From: Microvenator marinus
GTDB lineage: Bacteria > Myxococcota_A > Bradymonadia > Bradymonadales > Bradymonadaceae
Length of the DNA: 64,000 nucleotides
Assembly (NCBI RefSeq): GCF_007993755.1
Contig: NZ_CP042467.1
Location: forward strand, 2,628,001 to 2,692,000
Reading direction: 5' to 3'
Part shown: positions 33,884-43,744 of the stretch, in pieces
How the letters are laid out: every line of letters begins with the position of its first letter
Numbering within the stretch: the first letter of the stretch is position 1
The notes under the pieces: model-generated
Told to the model about the DNA's origin: nothing
The model's input: the letters and a program-made list of their open reading frames with translations, nothing else
Databases searched by the model: none
Position numbers and translations under genes: made by a program

Positions 33884-35943
33884 ACCGAAAGGTCTGCGAC
33901 CTTGAAGAATAGGCTACGTGTACGCGCGAGGAGCGCGATACGATTGGCGCGCAGGGCGTCATCCTCAGCCATGACCATCACCGTTTCAAAGAACTGATCT
34001 ACAGGCGCTTTAAGGGCAATCAAAGTCTGGCAGGCGCCTGCCCAATCACGTGCTTCGATTGCGGCCTGCATCTTAGCCTCAGCGGCCGTCACCGCTTCGA
34101 AGAGTGATTTCTCGGCGGGGTCTTGCAAGAGGTCGGCATTAACGTCAAGCGACGCAGCGTCTTGTTTCTTGAGAATATTGACCACGCGCTTGAACCCTTG
34201 TGTCAGCGGCTCAAAATCGGGCAGATTCTTGATCGTTGAGAGGGCCTCGACCCTGTCTGAGACGCTCAAGACATCGTTGAGACCTACCGCCAAAACGGCA
34301 TCTACAAGTTCCGTGGGGTGTGCCTGCACCAACGAGTGCCTGAGTCGTGTACTCACAAACTCACTCACTTGCGCCACGACTTCTTCTCGCGAGAGCTTGA
34401 GCGAGCTCGCATCGTAGGCCTCAAAGGCGAGTTCGATGAGCGTTTTAAGGCCGATCGTGTACTCCATAGCCTGAAGCACTCTGAGCACGCCCAGAGCCGC
34501 ACGACGAAGCGCGTATGGGTCAGCGCTAGCGGTTGGCACGAGGCCAATCCCAAAGCAGCCCACGAGGCTATCGAGCTTCTCAGCGAGCGAGAGGCAAGCC
34601 CCTGCGTGCGAGGTTGGGACTTCGGCATCTGCGCCTTTTGGCAGGTATTGCTCATAGATGGCCCGCGCGACTTCAGCCGACTCACCGGCAGCCTTGGCAT
34701 ACTCGCGCCCCATCACACCCTGAAGGTCCGGGAATTCGGAGACCATGCCCGTAGCGAGATCTGCCTTGGAGAGTTCTCCGGCGCGATTTGCGGCGTTGAC
34801 GACTGCAGTTTCCAATCCGAGTTCGGAAGCGATTGCGACGGCCGTCTTTGTCATCCGGCGTGCGCGCTCATCCATGGTCCCAATCTGCTTGAGCCAAACC
34901 ACGGTCTCGAGTTTTCGATTATAATCCTCCAGGCTCGCCTTGAGGTCTTGAGACCAGAAGAACTTGGCATCGTCGAGCCTGGCCTTGAGCACCCGGAGGT
35001 TACCGGCGGCCACCACGGCTGGGTCTCTAACGGGCGTATTGTAGACCACGCCACATGCCGCGATCAGCTTTCCATCGGCCCCCTGAAGGGCGAAGTAGCG
35101 CTGATGCGATCGCATGGACGAGATCAGGACTTCCGGCGGAAGCTCAAGATAGGTCTCGTCATACCTGACGAGAAGCACGTAGGGATCCTCTACAAGATAG
35201 ACGACTTCATCAAGGAGCGCCTCGTCTGAGATCACGTGACCGCCGGCTTCTGCGGCCACCTTGGAGAGCCCTTCTCGGATAATCTCTCGACGCTTTTCCG
35301 TATCCAAAACCACGTGGGCATTGGCCAGCCCGTTGCGGTACGATTCGTGCCCCGAGACACTGATCGGTGCGGGAGCTGCAAACCGATGCCCATAAGTGAT
35401 ATTGCCAGATTTTACGCCCGCCCACTCCACTGGAATCTGCTCCCCGGCAAACACGGCAACAATCCAGCGCACGGGCCTTGCGAAGGTCTCCTTTCGATCT
35501 CCCCATCGCATTGATTTTGGGAAGTTCGTCTGAGCGATCAGGCCTTCGAGCAAACGGGGCAATACTTCAGCGGTGGGCTTTCCAGCTTCAAAAACCTTGG
35601 CCGCAACGTACTCGCCCTTCTCCGTTTGCACCGAGAAGAGGTCTTCAACAGCGACCCCTTGGCCGGCCGCAAAGCCGGAGGCAGCTTTAGTAGGCTGACC
35701 ATCACGAAACGCAGCCGCCATAGGAGGACCGGTACGAACCTCCTCTAGATCTTTTTGGCTCGCAGCCAGTGTGGCGAGGAGCGTGAGGCGGCGTGGTGTT
35801 GCAAAAGCATGGGCCTCGGCATTGATTCGAGCGTCTTTGCACGCCGAGAGAAAACGCGCGTGCAGATCATCGAGTGCCACTTGGACAAATCGAGCGGGGA
35901 TATCCTCACAACCGATTTCAAAAACAAGTTCTTGAGTATTCAT
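33880..35943 (-). CDS. glyS: glycine--tRNA ligase beta subunit
   Basis: The beta chain of the bacterial alpha2-beta2 glycyl-tRNA synthetase, which binds tRNA-Gly. The 687-residue length is normal. The N-terminus VFEIGCEDIPARFVQVALDDL and later FPKSMRWGDRKETFARPVRWIVA, SSMRSHQRYFAL, LDDAKFFWSQD, KADLATGMVSEFPDLQGVMGREYA and DPYALRRAALGVLR are family signatures. The C-terminal anticodon-binding-like region ends near LARTRSLFFKVADLSV. It starts 2 bases after the glyQ stop, so the two subunits are translated from one transcript. Confidence 0.96.
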   Translation of the reverse strand: MNTQELVFEIGCEDIPARFVQVALDDLHARFLSACKDARINAEAHAFATPRRLTLLATLAASQKDLEEVRTGPPMAAAFRDGQPTKAASGFAAGQGVAVEDLFSVQTEKGEYVAAKVFEAGKPTAEVLPRLLEGLIAQTNFPKSMRWGDRKETFARPVRWIVAVFAGEQIPVEWAGVKSGNITYGHRFAAPAPISVSGHESYRNGLANAHVVLDTEKRREIIREGLSKVAAEAGGHVISDEALLDEVVYLVEDPYVLLVRYDETYLELPPEVLISSMRSHQRYFALQGADGKLIAACGVVYNTPVRDPAVVAAGNLRVLKARLDDAKFFWSQDLKASLEDYNRKLETVVWLKQIGTMDERARRMTKTAVAIASELGLETAVVNAANRAGELSKADLATGMVSEFPDLQGVMGREYAKAAGESAEVARAIYEQYLPKGADAEVPTSHAGACLSLAEKLDSLVGCFGIGLVPTASADPYALRRAALGVLRVLQAMEYTIGLKTLIELAFEAYDASSLKLSREEVVAQVSEFVSTRLRHSLVQAHPTELVDAVLAVGLNDVLSVSDRVEALSTIKNLPDFEPLTQGFKRVVNILKKQDAASLDVNADLLQDPAEKSLFEAVTAAEAKMQAAIEARDWAGACQTLIALKAPVDQFFETVMVMAEDDALRANRIALLARTRSLFFKVADLSV

Positions 35944-35945
35944 TA

Positions 35946-36833
35946 TTAACCCTCCACCCCTTGAAGTAGCGGAAACCCTAGGGCTCGGCGCTTTTCAACG
36001 AAGCGCTCGGCAATACCACGTGCCATATTTCGAATTCTTCCGATGTACTTTTGTCTTTCGGTGACGCTGATGGCGCCACGTGCATCGAGGGTGTTGAAGA
36101 CGTGATTTGCGCGCAAAATATAGTCGTAGGCGGGGAGCACGAGCTCTTCTTCCATGAGTCTTTTGGCTTCGGTTTCAAGCTCGTCGAACCACTTGAAGTA
36201 AAGCTCAGCATTGACCGACTCGAAATTGAAATGACTGAACTCGACTTCTTCCTGATGGCGGATTTGGCCATAGGTGACGCCGGGGGCCCACTCGAGGTCG
36301 TAGACGTTATCTTTGTTTTGAAGGAACATCGCGATTCGCTCGAGGCCGTAAGTAATCTCCGCGCAGACTCGCTCGAGCTCGATGCCACCAACTTGTTGGA
36401 AATAGGTAAACTGGGTGGCTTCCATGCCATCGATCCAGACTTCCCAGCCGAGGCCCCACGCACCAAGTGTGGGTTGTTCCCAGTCGTCTTCCACCAGCCT
36501 AAGGTCGTGCTCGAGGGGATCAATTCCGATAGCTCTAAGGCTATTGAAATAGAGGTCGAGCACATTGTCGGGGCTCGGCTTCAGGATGACTTGGAACTGA
36601 AAGTAGGACCCGAGTCGATTCGGGTTTTCGCCATAGCGACCGTCGGTTGGGCGGCGGCAGGGCTCCACGTAAGCTACGTTCCACGGCTCCGGGCCGAGGG
36701 AGCGAAGGAATGTGGCAGCATTTGCGGTGCCCGCCCCCTTTTCAATATCCCAGGGCTGCGCGAGTACGCAGCCATACTCGGCCCAATATGTCTGGAGCCG
36801 CAGAATCATCTCCTGAAACGTCTTTGCCTTCAT
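35946..36833 (-). CDS. glyQ: glycine--tRNA ligase alpha subunit
   Basis: The catalytic class-II alpha chain that activates glycine. The 295-residue product shows [79 protein letters not shown] and [18 protein letters not shown], all conserved in GlyQ. Length is normal. It is first in the glyQ-glyS pair; 58 bases separate it from the pseudouridine synthase gene upstream on the same strand. No T-box element is seen, nor expected outside Firmicutes. Confidence 0.97.
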   Translation of the reverse strand: MKAKTFQEMILRLQTYWAEYGCVLAQPWDIEKGAGTANAATFLRSLGPEPWNVAYVEPCRRPTDGRYGENPNRLGSYFQFQVILKPSPDNVLDLYFNSLRAIGIDPLEHDLRLVEDDWEQPTLGAWGLGWEVWIDGMEATQFTYFQQVGGIELERVCAEITYGLERIAMFLQNKDNVYDLEWAPGVTYGQIRHQEEVEFSHFNFESVNAELYFKWFDELETEAKRLMEEELVLPAYDYILRANHVFNTLDARGAISVTERQKYIGRIRNMARGIAERFVEKRRALGFPLLQGVEG

Positions 36834-36891
36834 AATCGCCTCGTGGTCGAGCCAGAATCGGGCGAGTTATAAAGGACACCCCGCTTCGCGT

Positions 36892-37569
36892 CTAGCTAGC
36901 ATTGTCGGTTGTGGAGGCCCTCAAGCGCTCAATGCCCTGGGCCAAATCGAGCGGAATCGGCGAGAGCACTTTGATCTCACTTCCCGAGGCCGGGTCCTGA
37001 AAAACAAGTTCCGCTGCGTGCAACGCGAGGCGCTCGATACCATAGGCACTTGCGATTTCGCGATTTAATGCTCCCTTTCCATAGTTTGCGTCGCCTATGA
37101 TCGGGTGATTGAGGTGTTTGAGGTGGCGGCGGATCTGGTGAAAGCGGCCTGTCTTTGGTTGTGCCTGGACGAGCGAGAGTGTGCGTGGAGTGGCGGGCAA
37201 GACTTCGATGGGCTCAAAGCTGGTTGTGGCGGGCACGCGCTCTTTGCCCTCCCCTTTGGGGACGGGGTGATCGAGGACTTTGGACTCAGTGAAGGCTCCG
37301 CGTACAAGCGCGATATAGGTCCTTTGAATCGTATGTTCTGTGAACTGGGTCTGGAGGACTCGCGCCGTTTCTGAGTCTTTGGCGAAGAGGATTACACCGC
37401 TAGTTCCGCGGTCGAGACGGTGCATTGGATAGGTGGTTTTGGATTGAAGGTAATCTGCCACCAAGTCCACCAGAGTGACCTTATCCGCCGCCATACCACG
37501 GTGGACGAGTAGTCCAGATGGTTTGTCGATGGCGAGTAGATTAGGGGTTTCTAGAAGAATGTTGAGCAT
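36892..37569 (-). CDS. RluA-family pseudouridine synthase, TruC-like
   Basis: Converts uridine to pseudouridine in RNA. The 225-residue reading from ATG 37569 starts just before LLETPNLLAIDKPSGLLVHRG, the usual N-terminal strand, though no ribosome site is obvious and upstream GTG/TTG starts exist. The catalytic loop is HRLDRGTSGVILFAKD with the essential Asp. FHQIRRHLKHLNHPIIGDANYGKGALNR resembles TruC (tRNA U65) more than RluC/RluD, and there is no S4 domain. That fits TruC, but the substrate is not proven. It is divergent from the MerR gene. Confidence 0.85.
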   Translation of the reverse strand: MLNILLETPNLLAIDKPSGLLVHRGMAADKVTLVDLVADYLQSKTTYPMHRLDRGTSGVILFAKDSETARVLQTQFTEHTIQRTYIALVRGAFTESKVLDHPVPKGEGKERVPATTSFEPIEVLPATPRTLSLVQAQPKTGRFHQIRRHLKHLNHPIIGDANYGKGALNREIASAYGIERLALHAAELVFQDPASGSEIKVLSPIPLDLAQGIERLRASTTDNAS

Positions 37570-37649
37570 GTGGGGTCTTTGGTTCTGCACTGAACAAGTA
37601 GGAATCGCATACGCGGAGAGAGCGCGCAAAGACAACTCTGATTTCTAAT

Positions 37650-37678
37650 TTGACAGCGTTATTTAACAGTGTTACATT
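37650..37678 (+). promoter_or_regulatory. sigma-70 promoter of the merR-VWA operon, probably leaderless
   Basis: TTGACA (37650-37655), 17 bases, then TACATT (37673-37678). The ATG of the MerR gene is 7 bases beyond the -10, so transcription would begin at or next to it. The spacer holds two 9-base direct repeats, ACAGCGTTA and ACAGTGTTA, 4 bases apart. This is where MerR-type regulators bind, suggesting autoregulation. Confidence 0.55.
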
Positions 37679-37684
37679 GCCCGT

Positions 37685-38269
37685 ATGAATGAGACGTTTG
37701 ACATACACGAACTATCTGCCCAGAGCGCCGCAGAACTTGGTCCGTTGGAACAAGAGAGCGGTCGAGTCAGTGATGTGCCGAGCACCCGAACAATTCGGTA
37801 CTACACACAACTCGGCATCCTCTCCCCTCCCCTTCGTTTCGAGGGACGCACAGCGATCTATGGCAGAAAGCATCTGGCACAGTTGGTGGCAATCAAGCGG
37901 CTTCAGATTCAAGGGCTGTCTTTGAGGGAAGTCCAGGCGGAGTTGACGGGAATCGACGATGGCACACTCGAATCACTGTCACATATCTCGATCAATACTG
38001 TCACAAACAAAGATACGGTTCAGCGTTCGAGACGCGAATTTTGGACCGAAGCTCCAGCCGAGATTTCGGCGAGTCCTGAAAGGGAAGTGGAAGAGCAAGT
38101 CGTCTCCGACGCCCTGAGGTTTGATGACAACGCAGCCCTGGTTTTAGAGGGGCTTTCTCGCCACCTGACCCAATCAGATCGTGCGGCCATCGAGGCCGCA
38201 GCCGGCCCGCTACTAAAAGTGTTACGGACACGCAACTTGGTCTTGGACCACAAAAGGAGGAATCCATGA
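37685..38269 (+). CDS. MerR-family transcriptional regulator
   Basis: A 194-residue protein. An unusual N-terminal extension of about 30 residues precedes the MerR helix-turn-helix (TRTIRYYTQLGILSPPLRFEGRTAIYGRKHLAQLVAIKRLQIQGLSLREVQAEL). The dimerisation helix is short and the C-terminal part (about 95-194) is Glu-rich with a hydrophobic RFDDNAALVLEGLSRHL segment. No cysteine metal site is present, so it is not a metal-type MerR. The TGA overlaps the ATG of the VIT/VWA gene (ATGA), so the two are coupled and probably functionally linked. There is no ribosome site, consistent with a leaderless message. Confidence 0.88.
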   Translation: MNETFDIHELSAQSAAELGPLEQESGRVSDVPSTRTIRYYTQLGILSPPLRFEGRTAIYGRKHLAQLVAIKRLQIQGLSLREVQAELTGIDDGTLESLSHISINTVTNKDTVQRSRREFWTEAPAEISASPEREVEEQVVSDALRFDDNAALVLEGLSRHLTQSDRAAIEAAAGPLLKVLRTRNLVLDHKRRNP

Positions 38270-40695
38270 GCATCGCAATTTTGGACGACAATCAACTCAA
38301 TTCAGCGGAGCCAATCTTAAGCGAAGCAGGATTTGGTGCGATGGAGACCTCAAGGGGCAATCTCCCATTGGCCGCGCTCGATCTTGATGTGGAAATCGTG
38401 GGGCTTATCGCTCGAGTCAAGCTCAAGCAGCGATATTACAACACCCACACACAGCCTCTCGAGGCTACGTACATCTTCCCTCTTCCGGATCGCGGCGCTG
38501 TGCGCGGGTTCAAAATGACGGTGAACGGTCGAGTGATCACGGGCGAGATTAAGGAGCGGGGCCAGGCGCGCAGGGAATACGATGAGGCCATCTCTGCGGG
38601 CAAGAGCGCGTCGATCGTGGAAGAAGAACGACCAGATACCTTCACCATGCGTGTTGGAAATATTCCTCCGACAGCCTTCGCTGAGGTCGAGCTCGAATTG
38701 GTGATGCCCCTTGTTTGGCGGGCCGGCGAGGCGACCTTCCGTTTTCCTCTTGTCGTTGCGCCCCGCTATGTGCCGGGCATGCCACTTCCCGGCGGGCAAG
38801 TCGGCACCGGAATCTCACCCGATACCGATGCCGCGCCAGATGCATCCAGGATTTCGCCGCCCGTGCTACTGCCAGGGTTCCCAAATCCAGTCAGCCTCTC
38901 TATCGATTGTTCGATCGACGGTGCCGGGCTCGAGGTCCAGAACATCGCATCGAGCCTGCATGCGATTACCTCCGGCAAATCCGGCTCCAAACACCTGATA
39001 CGAATCAACCCGGGAGAGCGCGTCAATCGCGACTTCATCCTGCGGTTTCAGACGAGTGGAGCAGAGCTTGGGAGTTCCTTGACGGTGATCCCGGATTCGG
39101 ACTCCGACAAGGAAGCCACGTTCATCATGACCTTGATGCCGCCCATGTCTGCTGTGGATATGCGGCGGCCGCGCGATGTGGTCTTTGTGCTCGACCGCTC
39201 GGGTTCGATGCAGGGATGGAAGATGGTGGCCGCGCGACGCGCTGTGGGTCGGATGATCGACTCGTTGGACGCCATCGACCGCTTTGAGGTTTTGGCATTT
39301 GATACCGTGATTGAGACCTTTGAAGACACTCCGACGCTCAAGGAGGCCACGAATCGCGCACGTTATCGGAACGTCGAATGGATTTCGAAGGTTGAAGCTC
39401 GAGGTGGGACGGAGATCGCGCCCTCAATGGAGACGGCCCTGAAGCTTTTAAGCGACCGCTCACGTGAGCGACATGTGGTCTTGGTCACGGATGGGCAGGT
39501 TGGTAACGAGGACCAGATTCTCAAACACGTCAAAAAGCACAACCACGGGGCTCGTGTGTTTACGGTGGGCATCGACCGAGCGGTCAACGCAGGGTTCTTG
39601 AATCGTTTGGCTCAAGAGACTGGCGCGCTGAGTGAGCTCGTTGAGTCAGAGGACCGACTCGATGAAGTGATGGATTCGATTCACGCCATGATTGAGGCGC
39701 CACTTCTGCGCCAGATCAAGCTTGGATTCGACGGAGCCACACTCATCCCAGATTCGTTGACACCAAGGGAGCCGCTCACGCTTTTTGCGGGGTCTCCACT
39801 TCAGGTCATGGGGCGGCTTTCGCTCAATGGAGAGGTGAGGGCAAGGGTAAGGGCTGCCGGGCGCTCGGGCGAACTCATCGAGGAAGTAGTAGCCTCCAGC
39901 AGCACATCAGACACAGCGTTCTCTGCCGTCTGGGCGCGGGCGCAGCTTCGTAAACTCGAAGACCGCGACGTGGTTGAAGGGCACTCCAGCAATCGCAACA
40001 AGATTATCGAGCTTTCGCTCAAGCATAAGGTCTTGTGCCGGCATACTGCTTTTGTGGCTGTAGATCATTCGTCCAGCGTAGAAGGCAAGCTCCTGCAGGT
40101 CACCCAACCGGTTGAGCAGCCTGACGGTTGGGACTCCGACGGATTTGGTGGCGGGATGGCGCTGATGTCTGCGGCTCCACAACAGGGGGCATATACTCAA
40201 TCAGGCGTCATGCCGCCCCTCCCCGGATCCCCTCTACCAAGACACAGCCCCGCAAGCCCAGCCATGTACTCTAAAGAGCGTAAGGCAGAGTCTGCCGCTG
40301 CCCCCCGAAAGAAGAGTTTGCTCGGCACGCTGACAAGCTTCTTCTCGTCTGACGGCTTCTCGGAGGAAACAGAGGCTAGTGAGATTAGCGAGGATGCCGA
40401 GGTCAACGAGCTCAAAATCTTGTGGCAGACACTGTTGAACCTTCTGGACCTCGGGTCCTTGGATGAGACGCTCAGGAGCGAACTTGAGGACGTGCTCGAG
40501 GAGATCGAAGCAGGCACGGCGAATACGCTTGAGGACCTGATGGCGCACCTGAACGCGATTGCGCAGCAACACGGTATCAAGACCGATACCGAGCCTGCCG
40601 CCGAGAGTCTTGAAGAGCTGGAGGCCCTTGCGCCGGTCTCGTTGGATGTGGCGTTTAGTGCGGTTCTTCGGGAGATTCGTAGAAGACTTCCATAA
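38266..40695 (+). CDS. VIT domain plus von Willebrand factor A domain protein
   Basis: An 809-residue protein resembling inter-alpha-trypsin inhibitor heavy chains. It has no signal peptide. Residues about 25-160 are a VIT domain (LIARVKLKQRYYNTHTQPLEATYIFPLPDRGAV split over two strands; RREYDEAISAGKSASIVEEERPD). Residues about 300-475 are a VWA domain with an intact MIDAS: Asp310-Arg-Ser312-Gly-Ser314, then the Thr of GGTEIAPS and Asp of LVTDGQ. The last 200 residues are acidic and helical (KSLLGTLTSFFSS onward). GAGG precedes the start. It is probably a cytoplasmic protein-protein scaffold under the co-encoded MerR. Its 3' end overlaps truA by 41 bp. Confidence 0.9.
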   Translation: MSIAILDDNQLNSAEPILSEAGFGAMETSRGNLPLAALDLDVEIVGLIARVKLKQRYYNTHTQPLEATYIFPLPDRGAVRGFKMTVNGRVITGEIKERGQARREYDEAISAGKSASIVEEERPDTFTMRVGNIPPTAFAEVELELVMPLVWRAGEATFRFPLVVAPRYVPGMPLPGGQVGTGISPDTDAAPDASRISPPVLLPGFPNPVSLSIDCSIDGAGLEVQNIASSLHAITSGKSGSKHLIRINPGERVNRDFILRFQTSGAELGSSLTVIPDSDSDKEATFIMTLMPPMSAVDMRRPRDVVFVLDRSGSMQGWKMVAARRAVGRMIDSLDAIDRFEVLAFDTVIETFEDTPTLKEATNRARYRNVEWISKVEARGGTEIAPSMETALKLLSDRSRERHVVLVTDGQVGNEDQILKHVKKHNHGARVFTVGIDRAVNAGFLNRLAQETGALSELVESEDRLDEVMDSIHAMIEAPLLRQIKLGFDGATLIPDSLTPREPLTLFAGSPLQVMGRLSLNGEVRARVRAAGRSGELIEEVVASSSTSDTAFSAVWARAQLRKLEDRDVVEGHSSNRNKIIELSLKHKVLCRHTAFVAVDHSSSVEGKLLQVTQPVEQPDGWDSDGFGGGMALMSAAPQQGAYTQSGVMPPLPGSPLPRHSPASPAMYSKERKAESAAAPRKKSLLGTLTSFFSSDGFSEETEASEISEDAEVNELKILWQTLLNLLDLGSLDETLRSELEDVLEEIEAGTANTLEDLMAHLNAIAQQHGIKTDTEPAAESLEELEALAPVSLDVAFSAVLREIRRRLP

Positions 40696-41434
40696 GGCAG
40701 AGTCCTTGCGCGGGCGCAGTTCGCCCCGCAAGGCGCCTATTTCCCTTCTCAAGCGCTTCGAGAACCTGCCCCTCAGCCATCCTGCCCTCTCCAGTCTCGA
40801 CGAGCGTACCGGCGATAATGCGGACCATATTCTTCATGAAGGCGTTTCCACGCACGACAATCCTAATCAGGGGCTTCTCGTCATGAACTTCGATGCTGAA
40901 GATCTGGCGAATCGTAGACTCGGACTGGCAGTCTGCCGCCCTAAAGGCCGAGAAGTCGTGCTCACCTACCAAGAGGTCCGCGGCACTCTGCATCTTCGAG
41001 GCATCCAGCGGCAATCCAAAGGTCCACGAGCGGTGGCGCTCCAGGGGCTCTGGATACCGTTGATTCCAAACGCGGTACTCGTAGCGTTTTCCTTTGGAAT
41101 CAAACCGTGCGTTGAAAGGATGCTCCAGAATCTCAGCACTTCGAACCAAGATGGAGTCGGGCGTCAAAGAGTTTAAGGCTCTAACGTAGTCCCACTCAGT
41201 TTTTCCTGGGATGTGCGGAAACGAAGCGACCTGACCTGAGGCATGAACTCCAGCGTCAGTGCGGCTTGCCCCTTGAAATTCAAGCGTGAAAGGGTCTGGA
41301 TGGTTTTTGAGAACGGCCAGCGCAGAACGCAAAGAGCCTTCCACAGTGGGAAGGCTCGGCTGCTTTTGCCAGCCGTGAAAATCGGAGCCGTCGTAGGCAA
41401 TGACCAGACGTACCGTCGAAGTGTGCTCAGTCAT
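40655..41434 (-). CDS. truA: tRNA pseudouridine(38-40) synthase
   Basis: Isomerises uridines 38-40 in the tRNA anticodon arm. The 259-residue protein has IAYDGSDFHGWQKQP at residues 12-26, GASRTDAGVHASGQVA with catalytic Asp60 (same position as in E. coli), and the RADLLVGEHDFSAFRA-like motif. The C-terminal RIVVRGNAFMKNMVRIIAGTLVETG is diagnostic. Length is normal. The last 41 bases overlap the convergent VIT/VWA gene. It starts 17 bases after the trxA stop on the same strand, so trxA-truA may be one transcript. Confidence 0.96.
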   Translation of the reverse strand: MTEHTSTVRLVIAYDGSDFHGWQKQPSLPTVEGSLRSALAVLKNHPDPFTLEFQGASRTDAGVHASGQVASFPHIPGKTEWDYVRALNSLTPDSILVRSAEILEHPFNARFDSKGKRYEYRVWNQRYPEPLERHRSWTFGLPLDASKMQSAADLLVGEHDFSAFRAADCQSESTIRQIFSIEVHDEKPLIRIVVRGNAFMKNMVRIIAGTLVETGEGRMAEGQVLEALEKGNRRLAGRTAPAQGLCLMEVFYESPEEPH

Positions 41435-41451
41435 TGCTCAGGCGGTCTAAA

Positions 41452-41775
41452 TTAGACGAGTTTTTCGAAAAGCTTTCTCAGGCCTGCTTCACCAGAGAAG
41501 CCAACAGCCACGTCCTGCACGTCGTTGCCGCGAAGGGCCACGAACATAGGGATCGAAGACACGTTGAACGCCTGTGCGATTTCTTGCTCTTCGTCTACGT
41601 TGACCTTCATGACCTTAACTCGGCCATCAAATTCTTCAGCGAGTTTGTCGAGAACTGGCGCAGCGGCGCGGCAAGGACCGCACCATGGTGCCCAGAGGTC
41701 TACCACAATCGGAAGGTCAGAATTCGTTACTTCGGCCTCAAAATTTGCTGAGGTCAGGGCACTTGCTTTACTCAC
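41452..41775 (-). CDS. trxA: thioredoxin
   Basis: Cytoplasmic dithiol-disulfide carrier. GTG 41775 is chosen because AAGGAG lies 6 bases upstream and the numbering then fits the family exactly: VVDLWAPWCGPC puts the active-site cysteines at 32 and 35. The 107-residue protein also has the Asp26 buried acid, VDEEQEIAQAFNVSSIPMF with the cis-proline, and the GLRKLFEKLV end. It lies between truA and rpoD on the minus strand, 103 bp after the rpoD stop. Confidence 0.96.
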   Translation of the reverse strand: MSKASALTSANFEAEVTNSDLPIVVDLWAPWCGPCRAAAPVLDKLAEEFDGRVKVMKVNVDEEQEIAQAFNVSSIPMFVALRGNDVQDVAVGFSGEAGLRKLFEKLV

Positions 41776-41878
41776 GTTTGACTCCTTACGGCCCAAAAAC
41801 AATCAACTTTGGAGGGCCATCGTCTATGGGATTCCCGACATGAATTCAGGATTCCAAAAAACCAAATGTTTGCGTTTC

Positions 41879-43651
41879 CTAGAAGTCCACAAAGCTCTCG
41901 AGCTGTTTCGAGCGGCTTGGATGCCGGAGCTTACGCAGGGCTTTTGCCTCGATCTGACGGATACGCTCGCGCGTTACGTTGAAGTCTTGGCCCACTTCTT
42001 CGAGCGTGTGGTCCGACTTTCCGCCGATTCCAAAGCGCATACGCAAGACTTTCTCCTCACGAGGCGTGAGCGTCGAGAGCACTTTTCGCGTCTGGTCTGC
42101 GAGGTTAGAGTTGATGACCGCTTCGGATGGGTTGACTGCTTCGTCGTCGGCGATGAAATCCCCGAGCGAAGAATCTTGCTCTTCACCGATAGGCGTCTCA
42201 AGGCTGATAGGCTCCTTGGCAATCTTGAGCACTTTGCGGACCTTCTCAACGGGCATATCCATCTTTTCGGCGATTTCTTCCGGAGACGGTGGACGGCCGA
42301 GATCTTGAACAAGGTGGCGCTCGGTACGAGCAAGCTTGTTGATGGTCTCGATCATGTGCACAGGGATACGGATGGTACGTGCCTGGTCGGCGATTGCGCG
42401 AGTGATGGCCTGACGAATCCACCAGGTTGCGTAGGTGGAGAACTTGTAGCCACGCTGGTACTCGAACTTATCGACAGCCTTCATGAGGCCGATATTGCCT
42501 TCCTGAATGAGGTCGAGGAATTGCAGACCACGGTTGGTGTATTTCTTGGCAATCGAGACCACGAGGCGCAGGTTTGCCTCAACGAGCTCAGCCTTGGCAC
42601 GCTCGGCCATTTTCTCGCCGGCAAGTACGGCCTGATAGGTGATTCGAAGCGAGTCGACGCGTGATGAAGCCTCCATCTCTACGGAGCGGATGCGACGGCG
42701 AATAGCGCGCATTTCGCACCAGACGTCCTCGAGACGGTCGCGGGTGTTGAGCTTGCCAAGCACCGGCATCTCTTTGCCTGAGCGAGTGGTCTTCATCGCA
42801 CCACGCACTTGGTCGAAGGTGACCTTGTGGTAGCGCTCGAGCTTTGCGAGGTCCCATTCAGCCTTGTCGATGCGATTGATAAGGCTCTTGAAGCGCGCCA
42901 CGATCTTATCGGTGTGCTTCTTCGTGAGACGAACACCTTTCATGACCTCGAACATATCTTTTCGGTTGGCCTTGATCTTCTCGCGGAACTTCTTTCGCTG
43001 AGCACGGGTAAGGCCCGGCTTGGTGATGAGGTCCTCGGCGAGCTGGCGGCTCTCGGCATCGATGGCGCGGATGCGGTCGACTTGCTCAAGGAACCAGTCT
43101 TTGCGCTCGTCCGTCGAGTACTCGATAGGCTGGCCTTTATCGTCCTTAGGCAAGTCTTCTGGGTTCGGAGCCTGAAGCACATCGGTAAGCTTCACCTTTC
43201 CTTTGCGAACACGCTCGCCGAGGAGAAGCATCTCACGCACACCTGCCGTGGTGCTAAGTACCACAGTGAGAATGGTCTTCTCACCTTCTTCGATGCGCTT
43301 TGCGATTTCGACTTCGCCCTCGCGTGTAAGAAGTGGCACCTGGCCCATCTTGCGAAGGTACATACGAACGGGGTCGTTGCCCTTGACGTAATCGTCTTTT
43401 GCTTCCGGCTTCTTTTTAAGGTCGGTTTTGGGCTCGTCGGAGACAGGCTTTCTGTTCTTCGCTTTTTTAGGGTCGTCGACGATCTCGATTCCCAGCTCAA
43501 CGAAGAGCATCATCATATCATCGATTTGCTCGCTAGAGAGCACCCCTGGAGGCAATGCGTTATTGACCTCTTCGTAGGTAAGGAAGCCTTTTTCCTTTCC
43601 CATATCGATGAGTTTTCTTACTTCAAGACTTGTTTTGCGAGCGTTCGACAT
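41879..43651 (-). CDS. rpoD: primary sigma factor RpoD (sigma-70)
   Basis: The housekeeping sigma factor. ATG 43651 is preferred over a TTG one codon upstream; GGGAG is about 9 bases before it. The 590-residue protein has region 1.1, region 1.2 ([21 protein letters not shown]), the non-conserved insert, regions 2.1-2.4 ([41 protein letters not shown] split over segments), region 3 ([20 protein letters not shown]) and region 4 ([41 protein letters not shown]). All are intact. It follows dnaG by 93 bp, the ancestral dnaG-rpoD order, but rpsU is absent from the upstream side. Confidence 0.97.
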   Translation of the reverse strand: MSNARKTSLEVRKLIDMGKEKGFLTYEEVNNALPPGVLSSEQIDDMMMLFVELGIEIVDDPKKAKNRKPVSDEPKTDLKKKPEAKDDYVKGNDPVRMYLRKMGQVPLLTREGEVEIAKRIEEGEKTILTVVLSTTAGVREMLLLGERVRKGKVKLTDVLQAPNPEDLPKDDKGQPIEYSTDERKDWFLEQVDRIRAIDAESRQLAEDLITKPGLTRAQRKKFREKIKANRKDMFEVMKGVRLTKKHTDKIVARFKSLINRIDKAEWDLAKLERYHKVTFDQVRGAMKTTRSGKEMPVLGKLNTRDRLEDVWCEMRAIRRRIRSVEMEASSRVDSLRITYQAVLAGEKMAERAKAELVEANLRLVVSIAKKYTNRGLQFLDLIQEGNIGLMKAVDKFEYQRGYKFSTYATWWIRQAITRAIADQARTIRIPVHMIETINKLARTERHLVQDLGRPPSPEEIAEKMDMPVEKVRKVLKIAKEPISLETPIGEEQDSSLGDFIADDEAVNPSEAVINSNLADQTRKVLSTLTPREEKVLRMRFGIGGKSDHTLEEVGQDFNVTRERIRQIEAKALRKLRHPSRSKQLESFVDF

Positions 43652-43681
43652 CAAGCTGTCTCCCTGTCAGTTTCTCGTGAC

Positions 43682-43696
43682 GGAACCACCGGTTCC
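43682..43696. repeat. inverted repeat GGAACC-ACC-GGTTCC between dnaG and rpoD
   Basis: A perfect 6-base stem with a 3-base loop, 31 bases upstream of the rpoD ATG. It is not followed by a T tract on the minus strand, so it is not a terminator for dnaG. It could be an operator or an RNA processing site separating the two cistrons. Confidence 0.3.
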
Positions 43697-43744
43697 ATTA
43701 ACTGTTCTTTTTAACTTTTCCAAGTACTTCTCTTAAATTTTTGA

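Noticed and set aside
41525-42664. A 379-codon open frame on the + strand
   Set aside because: Covers trxA and rpoD in antisense; both are certain genes on the minus strand.
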